Counted from the stretch's first letter, positions 9,973 through 18,815 are shown. The stretch: 64,000 nt of DNA from Pseudomonas xantholysinigenes (GCF_014268885.2 NZ_CP077095.1:4247001-4311000); one strand, 5' to 3'. The notes: generated by a model from the sequence alone, not told the origin. Numbers and translations: made by a program.

Positions 9973-11166
9973 ATGAACCACGCCTTGACCCAGCTCCAGC
10001 CCTACCCGTTCGAGAAACTGCGCGCCCTGCTGGGCACCGTGAAGCCGGCCGCCGACAAACGCGCCATTGCCCTGTCGATCGGGGAGCCGAAGCATGAATC
10101 GCCGGCGTTCGTCGCCAAGGCCCTGGCCGACAACCTCGACAAGCTGGCGGTCTACCCCAGCACCCTGGGCCTGCCCGCACTGCGCCAGGCCATCGGCCAA
10201 TGGTGCGAACACCGCTTCGGCGTGCCGAGCGGCTGGCTTGACGCCGACCGCCACATCCTGCCGGTCAACGGCACCCGCGAAGCACTGTTCGCCTTCACCC
10301 AGGCGGTGGTCAACCGTGCCGACGACGGCCTGGTGGTCAGCCCCAACCCGTTCTACCAGATCTACGAAGGCGCGGCGCTGCTCGCCGGCGCCACCCCGCA
10401 CTACCTGCCGTGCCTGGAAAGCAACGGCTTCAACCCGGACTTCGACGCCGTGCCGGCCGAGGTCTGGCAGCGCTGCCAGATCCTGTTCCTGTGCTCGCCA
10501 GGCAACCCCACTGGCGCCCTGGTGCCGATGGACACGCTGAAGAAACTGATCGCCCTGGCCGACGAGCACGACTTCGTGATCGCCGCCGACGAATGCTACA
10601 GCGAGCTGTATTTCGACGAGGACGCCCCACCACCGGGCCTGCTGAGCGCCTGCGCGGAACTTGGCCGCAACGATTTTGCCCGTTGCGTGGTGTTCCACAG
10701 CCTGTCCAAGCGCTCCAACCTGCCGGGCCTGCGCTCGGGCTTCGTTGCCGGCGACGCCTCGATCATCAAGCCGTTCCTGCTGTACCGCACCTATCACGGC
10801 TGCGCGATGCCGGTGCAGACCCAGCTGGCCAGCGTCGCCGCCTGGCAGGACGAAGCCCATGTACGCGCCAACCGTGACCAGTACCGCGCCAAGTACGATG
10901 CCGTGCTCGAGATCCTGCAGCCGGTGCTGGATGTGCAACGCCCGGATGGCAGCTTCTACCTGTGGGCCAAGGTCCCGGGCTGCGATGCCGACTTCACCCG
11001 CGACCTGTTCGAAGCCGAGCATGTGACGGTAGTGCCGGGCTCGTACCTGTCCCGCGAAGTCGATGGCGTGAACCCTGGCGCCGGCCGCGTGCGCATGGCG
11101 CTGGTCGCGCCACTGGCCGAATGCATCGAGGCGGCAGAGCGCATCCGAGCGTTCCTGAGCCGCTGA
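9973..11166 (+). CDS. dapC: Succinyldiaminopimelate transaminase
   Basis: PLP-dependent class I/II aminotransferase that converts N-succinyl-2-amino-6-oxopimelate to N-succinyl-L,L-diaminopimelate in lysine and peptidoglycan synthesis. The PLP lysine is K246 in HSLSKRSNLPGLRSGF, and the cofactor Asp/Tyr region is AADECYSELYF. Length 397 aa. It follows glnD by 21 nt and acts in the same pathway as dapD and dapE elsewhere in this window. Confidence 0.95.
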   Translation: MNHALTQLQPYPFEKLRALLGTVKPAADKRAIALSIGEPKHESPAFVAKALADNLDKLAVYPSTLGLPALRQAIGQWCEHRFGVPSGWLDADRHILPVNGTREALFAFTQAVVNRADDGLVVSPNPFYQIYEGAALLAGATPHYLPCLESNGFNPDFDAVPAEVWQRCQILFLCSPGNPTGALVPMDTLKKLIALADEHDFVIAADECYSELYFDEDAPPPGLLSACAELGRNDFARCVVFHSLSKRSNLPGLRSGFVAGDASIIKPFLLYRTYHGCAMPVQTQLASVAAWQDEAHVRANRDQYRAKYDAVLEILQPVLDVQRPDGSFYLWAKVPGCDADFTRDLFEAEHVTVVPGSYLSREVDGVNPGAGRVRMALVAPLAECIEAAERIRAFLSR

Positions 11167-11206
11167 CACGGCAGCATTATCTACCGCACGCAGGCAGGCC
11201 AGCAGC

Positions 11207-11240
11207 GGAAAACTCCGGGTTTTCAACCGCGGAGTTTTCC
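11207..11240 (+). promoter_or_regulatory. Perfect hairpin covering the ribosome-binding site of the next gene
   Basis: GGAAAACTCCG and its exact complement CGGAGTTTTCC form an 11-bp stem with a 12-nt loop, ending one base before the ATG at 11242. The only Shine-Dalgarno candidate, GGAG at 11231-11234, lies inside the 3' arm. The hairpin could be the dapC terminator (stem followed by few T residues), a translational lock on the protease gene, or both. Confidence 0.6.
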
Positions 11241-11241
11241 C

Positions 11242-11988
11242 ATGCCTGAATTGATCTTTTCCCGCCCCCTGAAGCCTGCAGACCCACATTTCGCCGAACA
11301 ACTGGCGCGACTGGAGAACCCTGGCAACAGCCCCACGCGTTCCGGTGGCCGACAAAAACGCGCCCTGGCCATCACTCGTAAACTGTGGCGCCCTGGCCGC
11401 ACGCTGAAGGTGTCATTCCTCGGCAGCCCCGACGCGGCCCTGAAGTCGGCGATTTTCCGTACTGCGTCGCAATGGCTGACACGTTCGGGCGCCAACCTGG
11501 CCCTGGCCCTGAGCACGGACAATGACCCACGAGCGCAGATCAGAGTCCGCACCGGCAGATCGCTGCCACGCAACGAGTCCTGCGCCGGAACCGACGCACT
11601 GGCCATGCCTGCCGAAACCATGAACCTCAACGTCGAACCCGGCGATGCCGCCTTCGAACATGTTGTCCTGCACGAATTCGGCCATGCCCTGGGGGCGGAA
11701 CACGAACACCAGCACCCCGAGGCCAGCATTCCATGGAACGTGGAGGCGGTCGTGCACGCGGCCGCTACGCAAAGCGGCTGGACCCGCCAACAGGTAATCG
11801 ACGAGATGATCGCCAGGCAAGCCGACGTCGGCCTGCTGAGGACCCAATACGATCCTGGCTCGGTCATGCATTACCCGGTTCCCCAGGCGTTCACTCACGG
11901 TGACTGGGAGATTGGGCTGAACAGCCACTTGAGCGAAAAGGATCTGGCCTTCATGCGCCGGGCCTACCCGTTTCAGGCAGCTACCTGA
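11242..11988 (+). CDS. Small metzincin metalloprotease (astacin/matrixin-like)
   Basis: The 248-aa protein carries the complete zinc-protease signature HEFGHALGAEH (H144, catalytic E145, H148, H154), followed by EHQHP, and a Met-turn SVMHYP near 207-212, which together define a metzincin. The remainder resembles the astacin/matrixin catalytic domain. No signal peptide or transmembrane segment is visible at the N terminus (MPELIFSRPLKPADPHF), so the site of action is unknown. A Type 1 or other secretion route, or cytoplasmic action, cannot be told apart. It overlaps the convergent antiporter gene by 8 nt. The exact subfamily is uncertain. Confidence 0.8.
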   Translation: MPELIFSRPLKPADPHFAEQLARLENPGNSPTRSGGRQKRALAITRKLWRPGRTLKVSFLGSPDAALKSAIFRTASQWLTRSGANLALALSTDNDPRAQIRVRTGRSLPRNESCAGTDALAMPAETMNLNVEPGDAAFEHVVLHEFGHALGAEHEHQHPEASIPWNVEAVVHAAATQSGWTRQQVIDEMIARQADVGLLRTQYDPGSVMHYPVPQAFTHGDWEIGLNSHLSEKDLAFMRRAYPFQAAT

Positions 11989-13627
11989 CCTGGCCCAGAT
12001 TGGCCTCACTCATGTCCAATTCGCCCAGCACCTGCCTCACCACCTCATCCCCCACCAGGTGCTGGCGATGCAGTTCGTAGAGTTCCAGGCGCTGGGCGCG
12101 TAGCGCGCGCACGCGCAAACGGCGTTCCAGCAGGTCCATCTGCTCAGCCAGCGCCCGCGCCTCGGCAGTGTCGTTGTAGCTGTCCAGTTCATCCCGATAT
12201 TCGGCCATCAGCCGCGCCTTGAGTTCGGTCGCCAGGGTCGCCTGGGCGGCATCCTGTGGCGCGTTGGCGTCGGTCACTTCTTCAGCCTCCAGGGCATGGA
12301 TGGCCGCCTCGGCGGTGCGCCGCCAGGCCTCCTGGACTTCCTGGCGCAAACGCTCATCCGGGCTCTTGGTCACGCCGCGCAGCAGGATCGGCAAGGCGAT
12401 CACGGCGCTGACCAGCGACAACAGAATCACCCCGGCGGCAATGAAGATCAGCAGATCGCGCTCGGGAAAGGCCTTGCCGGCGCCCATCAGCAGTGGCACC
12501 GACATCACGCCCGCGAGGGTCACCGCCCCGCGTACGCCACCAAAGGTCAACAGCCAGCAGGAACGCGCGGTCGGCATCATCACCAAGGCCGGCTTGCCCC
12601 GCCAGCGCCGCACCAGCCCGGTCATGCGCCAAATGCTCTGTACCCAGACGAAACGCAGCATCACCAGGGTGACGAAGATCGCCAGTACATCCAGGCAACG
12701 CCAGGCCAGGGTCGGCCAGACAGTCGCCTCGTCGGTGACCACGGCCTTGATGATGTCCGGCAACTGCAGCCCCAACAACAGGAAGATCAGGCCATTGAAG
12801 GCAAACTCCAGCAACGACCAGACACTCCGGTTGAGCAGGCGGGTGCTGGTCTGCCGCGGCAGCAGGTCAAGCCAGCTCTGCATCATGCCCGCGGCCACCG
12901 CCGAGAGGATGCCCGACACGCCTAGGCGCTCGGCCAGCACGTAGGCGGCGAAGGGCAGCAACAGCATGAACACCACATGGGTGGCCGGGTCGTCCCAGCC
13001 CCGAGTGATCATCCACATGCGCAGGCGCCCCACCAGCCAGCTGAGCGCCACGCCCACCGCCAAGCCGCCAAGGGCGACCAGGACAAAGGTCAGGCTGGCT
13101 TCGGCCAGCGAGAACACCCCGGTGACGGCCGCCACCAGGGCGAACTTGAACGTCACCAGGCCCGACGCGTCGTTCATCAGCGCCTCGCCCTGGAGCATGC
13201 GCATCAATGGGGTTGGCAGGCGATCCTGGGTGATGGCCGATACGGCCACGGCATCAGTGGGCGACAACACCGCCGCCAGGGCGAAGGCCACCGGCAACGG
13301 GATGCTGGGCAACAACCAGTGGATGAAATAGCCCGCGCCCACCACGGTGAACAGCACCAACCCCACGGCCAGGCCGACCACTGGCCCGCGCAGGCGCCAC
13401 AGCTCGCGCTTGGGCATGCGCCAGCCATCGGCGAACAGCAGCGGTGGCAGGAACAGGAACAGGAACAGCTCCGGGTCCAGTGCCACGTGCAGGCCCAGGG
13501 TCGGCCAGGCCAACAAGGCGCCAGCGGCGATCTGCACCAGTGGCAACGGCAGTGGCAACAAGCGCCCCACCAGTTTCGACACGCTCACCAGCATCAGCAG
13601 GATAAGAACGGTATAGGCTGACTGCAT
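11981..13627 (-). CDS. Monovalent cation/proton antiporter, CPA1 family
   Basis: Inner-membrane exchanger of Na+ or K+ for H+. About twelve hydrophobic segments occupy residues 1-420, with the CPA1 core motif LSPTDAVAVSAI and the downstream ALMNDASGLVTFKFAL. A charged cytoplasmic tail of about 120 residues, rich in Arg/Glu and helical, follows. I chose the ATG giving MQSAYTVLILLML (548 aa), with AGGAAGC upstream, rather than the open frame 45 codons longer. Stand-alone gene, convergent with the metzincin. Confidence 0.88.
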   Translation of the reverse strand: MQSAYTVLILLMLVSVSKLVGRLLPLPLPLVQIAAGALLAWPTLGLHVALDPELFLFLFLPPLLFADGWRMPKRELWRLRGPVVGLAVGLVLFTVVGAGYFIHWLLPSIPLPVAFALAAVLSPTDAVAVSAITQDRLPTPLMRMLQGEALMNDASGLVTFKFALVAAVTGVFSLAEASLTFVLVALGGLAVGVALSWLVGRLRMWMITRGWDDPATHVVFMLLLPFAAYVLAERLGVSGILSAVAAGMMQSWLDLLPRQTSTRLLNRSVWSLLEFAFNGLIFLLLGLQLPDIIKAVVTDEATVWPTLAWRCLDVLAIFVTLVMLRFVWVQSIWRMTGLVRRWRGKPALVMMPTARSCWLLTFGGVRGAVTLAGVMSVPLLMGAGKAFPERDLLIFIAAGVILLSLVSAVIALPILLRGVTKSPDERLRQEVQEAWRRTAEAAIHALEAEEVTDANAPQDAAQATLATELKARLMAEYRDELDSYNDTAEARALAEQMDLLERRLRVRALRAQRLELYELHRQHLVGDEVVRQVLGELDMSEANLGQVR

Positions 13628-13800
13628 CGGCAAGCTTCCTGTGTAATCCGAAAAACGACAGCGGAGGGCGAGACATCGCCATTGAAACAATATGTTAGCG
13701 GTCAGTATCGACAACCGACCGCTGCACGAAGGTCGCAGGCGCAGGGCAAATATGTAACACAATGATACATGGCGACGGCTGCCCCCTGGGCAGCACCGGC

Positions 13801-13850
13801 TTGAATCACTGAGCGAGCCGCGTATACTTCACCCATAACGAATAACGTTA
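13801..13850 (+). promoter_or_regulatory. graTA promoter and operator
   Basis: TTGAAT (13801-13806), a 16-nt spacer and TATACT (13823-13828) form a good sigma-70 promoter. Eight bases later the perfect inverted repeat TAACG-AATAA-CGTTA (13836-13850) sits over the likely transcription start. HigA-type antitoxins are known to repress their own operon through such palindromes. Confidence 0.75.
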
Positions 13851-13864
13851 AGCATTCAGATCGC

Positions 13865-14143
13865 ATGATTCGAAGCTTCCGCTGCGCCGAGACGCAAACC
13901 TTGTTCACCACCGGCAAGACCCGCCGCTGGTCGCAGATCAAGTCCATCGCCGAGCGCAAGCTGGCCATGCTCGATGCCGCCAAGGCTCTGCGTGACCTGC
14001 GCTCGCCTCCCGGCAACCGCCTCGAACAGTTGTCCGGCGATCGCAGCGGGCAACACAGCATCCGAATCAACGATCAGTGCCGCATCTGCTTCAACTGGAG
14101 CGACGAAGGCCCGGCAAACGTTGAAATCATCGACTACCACTGA
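13865..14143 (+). CDS. graT: HigB-family toxin (GraT-like)
   Basis: The 92-aa protein belongs to the RelE/HigB superfamily of mRNA interferases. MIRSFRCAETQTLFTTGKTRR at the N terminus and the SGQHSIRINDQCRICFNW core are characteristic, with the substrate-binding Arg/His pattern retained. The toxin gene precedes its antitoxin, the reversed order typical of higBA. It closely resembles the GraT toxin described in P. putida, from which the symbol is taken. No damage to the frame is visible. Confidence 0.9.
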   Translation: MIRSFRCAETQTLFTTGKTRRWSQIKSIAERKLAMLDAAKALRDLRSPPGNRLEQLSGDRSGQHSIRINDQCRICFNWSDEGPANVEIIDYH

Positions 14144-14151
14144 GGTGCATC

Positions 14152-14451
14152 ATGCTCACTAACGGTATGCGTCCCATCCATCCCGGCGAAGTCCTGCGTG
14201 AGGACTTCCAGAAGGAACTGGGCCTGAGCGCCGCCGCCCTGGCACGCGCGCTCGGTGTCGCTACTCCAACCGTCAACAACATCCTGCGCGAACGCGGTGG
14301 CGTGTCCGCCGACATGGCGTTGCGCCTGTCGATCTGCCTGGACACCACGCCGGAGTTCTGGCTCAACCTGCAGTCAGCGTTCGATCTGCGCACCGCCCAA
14401 CAACAGCATGGCGATGAAATCATCGGCTCAGTCCAGCGCCTGGTCGCCTGA
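14152..14451 (+). CDS. graA: HigA-family antitoxin (GraA-like)
   Basis: The 99-aa product is an XRE-type helix-turn-helix protein, with MRPIHPGEVLREDF at the start and the HTH in AAALARALGVATPTVNNIL. It neutralises the toxin encoded 8 nt upstream and represses the operon, presumably at the TAACG/CGTTA palindrome. GAGGTG precedes the first ATG; a second ATG five codons later (MRPIHPG) is also possible. Confidence 0.9.
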   Translation: MLTNGMRPIHPGEVLREDFQKELGLSAAALARALGVATPTVNNILRERGGVSADMALRLSICLDTTPEFWLNLQSAFDLRTAQQQHGDEIIGSVQRLVA

Positions 14452-14561
14452 GCCCCGCCATGGGCGTGGCGCGGTAACGATCGATACCGCATAATCCAGC
14501 AATCATTTTTCGGGAGATTCCGGGGAGGATCTGGGTTGACCAAGCCTTCCCGATGCATTCA

Positions 14562-14909
14562 ATGACGTACACTCTTTACGGCATCAAAGCCTGCGACACC
14601 ATGAAAAAGGCCCGCACCTGGCTTGAAGAAAAGGCCATCGGCTACGACTTCCACGACTACAAGACCCAAGGCATCGACCGCGACAGCCTCAACCGCTGGT
14701 GCGACGAGCACGGCTGGGAAGTCGTGCTGAACCGCGCCGGGACCACCTTCCGCAAGCTCGACGACGCCAGCAAGGCCGACCTCGACCAGGCCAAGGCCGT
14801 CGAACTGATGCTCGCCCAACCGTCGATGATCAAGCGCCCGGTGCTCGACCTTGGCGACCGCACCCTGGTCGGCTTCAAGCCCGACCAGTACGCCGCGGCG
14901 CTGGCCTGA
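14562..14909 (+). CDS. ArsC/Spx-family reductase-like protein (YffB type)
   Basis: A thioredoxin-fold protein of about 115 aa beginning MTYTLYGIKACDTMKKARTWL. The single active-site-like Cys in KACDTMKKA and the C-terminal KRPVLDLGDRTLVGFKPD segment are typical of the ArsC/YffB family. The function of this subgroup is not settled, and arsenate reduction is not implied. An in-frame ATG three codons upstream is an alternative start; neither has a clear ribosome-binding site. It lies 41 nt before dapD on the same strand, an arrangement shared by many Pseudomonas. Confidence 0.85.
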   Translation: MTYTLYGIKACDTMKKARTWLEEKAIGYDFHDYKTQGIDRDSLNRWCDEHGWEVVLNRAGTTFRKLDDASKADLDQAKAVELMLAQPSMIKRPVLDLGDRTLVGFKPDQYAAALA

Positions 14910-14950
14910 TCCCGCATTACGCTCCCCCCCTTTTCGCACGAGGTAATCGC

Positions 14951-15985
14951 ATGTCTCAATCGCTGTTCAGCCTGGCCTTCGGTGTCGGCACCCAGAACCG
15001 CCAGGGCGCCTGGCTGGAAGTCTTCTACGCGCAGCCTGTGCTCAAGCCCTCCGCCGAGCTGGTCGCCGCGATCGCGCCGATCCTTGGTTACGAAGGCGGC
15101 AACCAGGCCATCGCCTTCACCACCGCCCAAGCCGCGCAACTGGCTGAAGCCGTGAAGGGCGTCGACGCCGCCCAGGCCGCCCTGCTGACCCGCCTGGCCG
15201 AAAGCCACAAGCCGCTGGTCGCCACCGTGCTGGCCGAGGACGCCGCGCTGGCCTCCACGCCAGAGGCCTACCTCAAGCTGCACCTGCTGTCGCACCGCCT
15301 GGTCAAGCCGCACGGTGTATCGCTGGCCGGCATTTTCCCGCTGCTGCCGAACGTCGCCTGGACCAACCAGGGCGCCATCGACCTGGCCGAACTGGCCGAA
15401 CAGCAACTGGAAGCGCGCCTGAAGGGCGAGCTGCTGGAAGTGTTCTCGGTGGACAAGTTCCCGAAGATGACCGACTACGTGGTTCCGGCCGGCGTGCGCA
15501 TCGCCGACACCGCCCGTGTGCGCCTGGGCGCCTACATCGGCGAAGGCACCACCATCATGCACGAGGGCTTCGTCAACTTTAACGCCGGCACCGAAGGCCC
15601 GGGCATGATCGAAGGTCGCGTGTCGGCCGGCGTGTTCGTTGGCAAGGGCTCGGACCTGGGCGGCGGCTGCTCGACCATGGGCACCCTGTCCGGTGGCGGC
15701 AACATCGTCATCAAGGTTGGCGAAGGCTGCCTGATCGGCGCCAACGCCGGTATCGGCATCCCGCTGGGCGACCGCAACACCGTCGAGGCCGGCCTGTACA
15801 TCACCGCCGGCACCAAGGTGAACCTGCTGGATGAAAACAACCAGCTGGTCAAGGTGGTCAAGGCCCGCGACCTGGCCGGCCAGACCGACCTGCTGTTCCG
15901 CCGCAACTCGCTCAACGGCGCGGTGGAATGCAAGACCCACAAGTCGGCCATCGAGCTGAACGAGGCACTGCACGCCCACAACTGA
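14951..15985 (+). CDS. dapD: 2,3,4,5-tetrahydropyridine-2,6-dicarboxylate N-succinyltransferase
   Basis: Adds succinate from succinyl-CoA to tetrahydrodipicolinate in lysine/DAP synthesis; it is upstream of DapC and DapE in the pathway. The 344-aa protein is the longer Pseudomonas/actinobacterial-type DapD, with a left-handed beta-helix visible as hexapeptide-like repeats from about residue 180 (IADTARVRLGAYIGEGTTI, then GGGCSTMGTLSGGGN). CGAGGTAATCGC precedes the ATG. It is followed by a strong terminator. Confidence 0.96.
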   Translation: MSQSLFSLAFGVGTQNRQGAWLEVFYAQPVLKPSAELVAAIAPILGYEGGNQAIAFTTAQAAQLAEAVKGVDAAQAALLTRLAESHKPLVATVLAEDAALASTPEAYLKLHLLSHRLVKPHGVSLAGIFPLLPNVAWTNQGAIDLAELAEQQLEARLKGELLEVFSVDKFPKMTDYVVPAGVRIADTARVRLGAYIGEGTTIMHEGFVNFNAGTEGPGMIEGRVSAGVFVGKGSDLGGGCSTMGTLSGGGNIVIKVGEGCLIGANAGIGIPLGDRNTVEAGLYITAGTKVNLLDENNQLVKVVKARDLAGQTDLLFRRNSLNGAVECKTHKSAIELNEALHAHN

Positions 15986-16010
15986 GAACGTGCAGGTGTG
16001 AAGTGATAAG

Positions 16011-16045
16011 ATCGGGTCTTGCCGTTACGGGCAGACCCGATTTTT
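16011..16045 (+). terminator. Rho-independent terminator of dapD
   Basis: ATCGGGTCT, a 13-nt loop and AGACCCGAT followed by TTTT form a classic intrinsic terminator 25 nt after the dapD stop. Confidence 0.9.
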
Positions 16046-16065
16046 CATTCCAGGCCCCCGCGATC

Positions 16066-17271
16066 ATGTTCCAGCCCTCCCCCTGGCGTGCCGATTTTCC
16101 CGCCATCGCCGCATTGCACCGGCAGCACCAGACCTATCTGGACAGCGCCGCCACCACGCAGAAACCACAGGCCCTGCTCGACGCCCTGAGCCACTACTAT
16201 GGCCATGGCGCGGCCAATGTGCACCGTGCCCAGCATCTGCCCGGCGCCCTGGCAACCCAGGCCTTCGAGGCGACCCGCGACAAGACCGCCGCCTGGCTCA
16301 ACGCCGCCGACGCTCGGCAGATCGTCTTCACCCACGGTGCCACCTCTGCCCTGAACCTGTTGGCCTATGGCCTGGAACACCGCTTCGAGGCCGGCGATGA
16401 AATCGCCGTCAGCGCCCTGGAGCATCACGCCAACCTGTTGCCCTGGCAGCAGTTGGCACAGCGGCGCAACCTGCGCCTGGTGGTGCTGCCAGTGAACGAT
16501 CACGGCCATGTCGACCTGGATCAGGCCCTGCAACTGATCGGCCCGCGCACCCGCCTGCTCGCCATCAGCCAGCTGTCCAACGTGCTGGGCACCTGGCAAC
16601 CGCTGGCACCGCTGCTCAGCCATGCCCGCGCCCAGGGCGCGCTGAGCGTGGTCGATGGCGCCCAGGGCGTGGTGCATGGCCGTCACGATGTGCAACAGCT
16701 GGACTGTGATTTCTACGTGTTCTCCAGCCACAAGCTCTACGGCCCGGAAGGCGTCGGCGTGCTGTATGGCCGTGCCCAGGCACTGGCGCTGCTGCGCCAC
16801 TGGCAGTTCGGCGGCGAAATGGTCCAGCTGGCGGACTACCAGAGCGCCAGCTTCCGTCCGGCGCCATTGGGATTCGAAGCCGGCACCCCGCCCATCGCCG
16901 GGGTGATCGGGCTGGGCGCCACCCTGGACTACCTGGCCAGCCTGGATGCCAATGCCGTCGCCAACCATGAAAGCAGCCTGCACCAACACCTGCTGCGTGG
17001 CCTGGCCGATCGCGAGGGCATTCGTGTGCTGGGGGCGCCACAAACAGCGTTGGTCAGTTTCGTCATCGAGGGCGTGCACAATGCCGATATCGCCCACCTG
17101 TTGACCGAACAAGGCATTGCCGTGCGTGCCGGGCATCATTGCGCCATGCCCTTGCTCAAGGGGCTGGGGTTGGACGGTGCGATCCGTGTTTCCCTCGGGC
17201 TCTATACCGACAGCGATGACCTGCAACGCTTCTTCGACGCACTCGACCAGGGCCTGGAGCTGCTGCGATGA
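16066..17271 (+). CDS. csdA: Cysteine desulfurase CsdA
   Basis: PLP-dependent class V aminotransferase-fold enzyme that takes sulfur from cysteine as a persulfide. The PLP lysine is K223 in SSHKLYGPEG, and the persulfide-carrying cysteine is C359 in RAGHHCAMPLLK, as in group II (SufS/CsdA) enzymes. Start MFQPSPWRADFPAI gives 401 aa; the open frame runs 46 codons upstream through the dapD terminator and is rejected there. It overlaps csdE by four bases, indicating a CsdA-CsdE sulfur-transfer pair. Confidence 0.95.
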   Translation: MFQPSPWRADFPAIAALHRQHQTYLDSAATTQKPQALLDALSHYYGHGAANVHRAQHLPGALATQAFEATRDKTAAWLNAADARQIVFTHGATSALNLLAYGLEHRFEAGDEIAVSALEHHANLLPWQQLAQRRNLRLVVLPVNDHGHVDLDQALQLIGPRTRLLAISQLSNVLGTWQPLAPLLSHARAQGALSVVDGAQGVVHGRHDVQQLDCDFYVFSSHKLYGPEGVGVLYGRAQALALLRHWQFGGEMVQLADYQSASFRPAPLGFEAGTPPIAGVIGLGATLDYLASLDANAVANHESSLHQHLLRGLADREGIRVLGAPQTALVSFVIEGVHNADIAHLLTEQGIAVRAGHHCAMPLLKGLGLDGAIRVSLGLYTDSDDLQRFFDALDQGLELLR

Positions 17272-17678
17272 GCTTGTCGGCAGAGGCCAGCCAGGCGCTG
17301 GAAAGCTTCCAGCAGGCGCGCGGCTGGGAGCAGCGAGCGCGGTTGTTGATGCAGTGGGGTGATCGGCTGGAACCGCTGGACGACAGCGAGAAGACCGAGG
17401 CCAACCAAGTGCACGGCTGTGAAAGCCTGGTATGGCTGGTGGCCCGACAGGAAAATGGTCAATGGCATTACAAAGCCGCTAGTGATGCACGGCTGCTGCG
17501 CGGTTTGCTGGCACTACTGCTGGTGCGGGTGCAAGGCCTGGCCAGTGATGAACTGGCCGCAGTCGATCTGGGCGACTGGTTCAGCAGCCTTGGGTTGGAG
17601 CGCCAGCTGTCGCCGTCGCGTAGCAATGGGCTGCATGCGGTGCTGTTGAAGATGACCGAGTTGGCGACCGCCCACTAA
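17268..17678 (+). CDS. csdE: Sulfur acceptor protein CsdE (SufE family)
   Basis: Accepts persulfide sulfur from CsdA and stimulates it. The 136-aa protein shows the SufE-fold acceptor cysteine in VHGCESLVWL. ATGA overlap with csdA implies coupled translation. The E. coli homologue hands sulfur towards the TcdA/CsdL modification step, and the tcdA gene is the next gene here, convergent. Confidence 0.94.
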   Translation: MSLSAEASQALESFQQARGWEQRARLLMQWGDRLEPLDDSEKTEANQVHGCESLVWLVARQENGQWHYKAASDARLLRGLLALLLVRVQGLASDELAAVDLGDWFSSLGLERQLSPSRSNGLHAVLLKMTELATAH

Positions 17679-17692
17679 AGGCAGCACTCGCC

Positions 17693-17775
17693 CTTGTGGG
17701 AGCGGCCTTGCGCCGCGAAAGGGCTGCAAACAGCCCCGGCGATAATGATTACTCCGCAGCAAGGCCGCTCCTAGA
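17693..17775. repeat. REP palindrome pair (P. putida type)
   Basis: TGTGGGAGCGGCCTTGCGCC at the left and GCAAGGCCGCTCCTA at the right are inverted copies around GGGCTG...CAGCCC. It lies between the convergent csdE and tcdA genes and overlaps the tcdA stop, where it may serve as a bidirectional terminator or mRNA stabiliser. Confidence 0.8.
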
Positions 17776-18580
17776 GGGCCTTAACCCGCTCCGCCGGTCG
17801 CCGCGCCCCGGCCACCAACTTCTCCACCGCCTTGCTCGCCGCCACCATGCCGAAGCTGGCGGTGACCATCATCACCGCGCCAAACCCGCCCGCGCAATCC
17901 AGGCGCACCCCCTCGCCAACGAAGCTCTTCTGCAGGCACACGCTGCCATCGCCCTTGGGGTAGCGCAGCTGCTCGCTGGAGAACACACAAGGCACACCAT
18001 AGTTGCGGCTGGTGTTGCGCGAGAAGTTGTAGTCCCGGCGCAAGGTCGAGCGCACCCGCGAAGCCAACGGGTCGTTGAAGGTCTTGTTCAGGTCGCCGAT
18101 CTGGATCTGTGTCGGGTCGATCTGCCCACCGGCACCACCGGTGGTGACGACACCGATCTTGCGCCGCCGACACCAGGCGATCAACGCGGCCTTGGCCATC
18201 ACGCTGTCGATGCAGTCGATGACGTAGTCCAACTGCTCGGTGATGTACTCGGCCATGGTCTCGCGCGTGACGAAATCGGCCACCGCATGCACCGTGCAAG
18301 CCGGGTTGATGGCGCGCAGGCGCTCGGCCATCACCTCGACCTTGGCGCGTCCGACCTGGCCCTCGAGGGCATGGGCCTGGCGGTTGGTGTTGCTGACGCA
18401 GACATCATCGAGGTCGAACAGGGTGATCTCGCCCACGCCGCTGCGGGCCATGGCTTCGGCCGCCCACGAGCCGACCCCGCCGATTCCGACGATGGCCACA
18501 TGGGCCTGGCGCAGGCGCTGCAGGCCATCGTCGCCGTAGAGCCGGGCGACGCCGGCGAAGCGTGGGTCTTCTGTGCTCAT
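17771..18580 (-). CDS. tcdA: tRNA threonylcarbamoyladenosine dehydratase
   Basis: ThiF/E1-like ATP-dependent enzyme that cyclises t6A37 of ANN-decoding tRNAs to ct6A. The adenylate-binding glycine motif is AIVGIGGVGSWAAEAMARSG near residue 30, with FDLDDVCVSNTNRQ downstream. Start MSTEDPRFAGVARLYG gives 269 aa, supported by GAGGTAGC upstream; a 13-codon extension is open but not conserved. Its neighbours csdA/csdE supply its known functional partners, and tsaB at 39.7 kb acts earlier in the same tRNA modification. Confidence 0.95.
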   Translation of the reverse strand: MSTEDPRFAGVARLYGDDGLQRLRQAHVAIVGIGGVGSWAAEAMARSGVGEITLFDLDDVCVSNTNRQAHALEGQVGRAKVEVMAERLRAINPACTVHAVADFVTRETMAEYITEQLDYVIDCIDSVMAKAALIAWCRRRKIGVVTTGGAGGQIDPTQIQIGDLNKTFNDPLASRVRSTLRRDYNFSRNTSRNYGVPCVFSSEQLRYPKGDGSVCLQKSFVGEGVRLDCAGGFGAVMMVTASFGMVAASKAVEKLVAGARRPAERVKAL

Positions 18581-18607
18581 GGTGCTACCTCGAAAAAACC
18601 GGCGCGC

Positions 18608-18613
18608 ATTATA
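18608..18613 (-). promoter_or_regulatory. tcdA -10 element in the tcdA/ndvB intergenic region
   Basis: A perfect TATAAT on the minus strand lies 27 nt before the tcdA start; no good -35 is seen. The rest of the 235-nt gap up to 18815 presumably holds the divergent promoter of the glucan synthase gene (TTGGCA at 18642 and TTTAAT at 18667 are possible but spaced 19 nt), and I see nothing else in it. Confidence 0.5.
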
Positions 18614-18815
18614 GGCCAAGCCGTCTGATTCGGGGACGGCGTTGGCAAGAGTCCGACCAAGCCTGCTTTAATGTCCTATCACGCAAGAAGATCTGAACGA
18701 CAATCGAGCAGGCGCAGAACTTCATCCCAAGGCGAAAATCCAACACATGGCCTGCCTTGCCAGTGTAGGACTCGCAGCCCGACGCCCCGCTCCCTCTTCG
18801 GAACCAAGAACACCT

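Noticed and set aside
14562..14909. Calling this gene arsenate reductase
   Set aside because: No ars genes adjoin and only the single family Cys is present; ArsC/YffB-like is the most that is supported.
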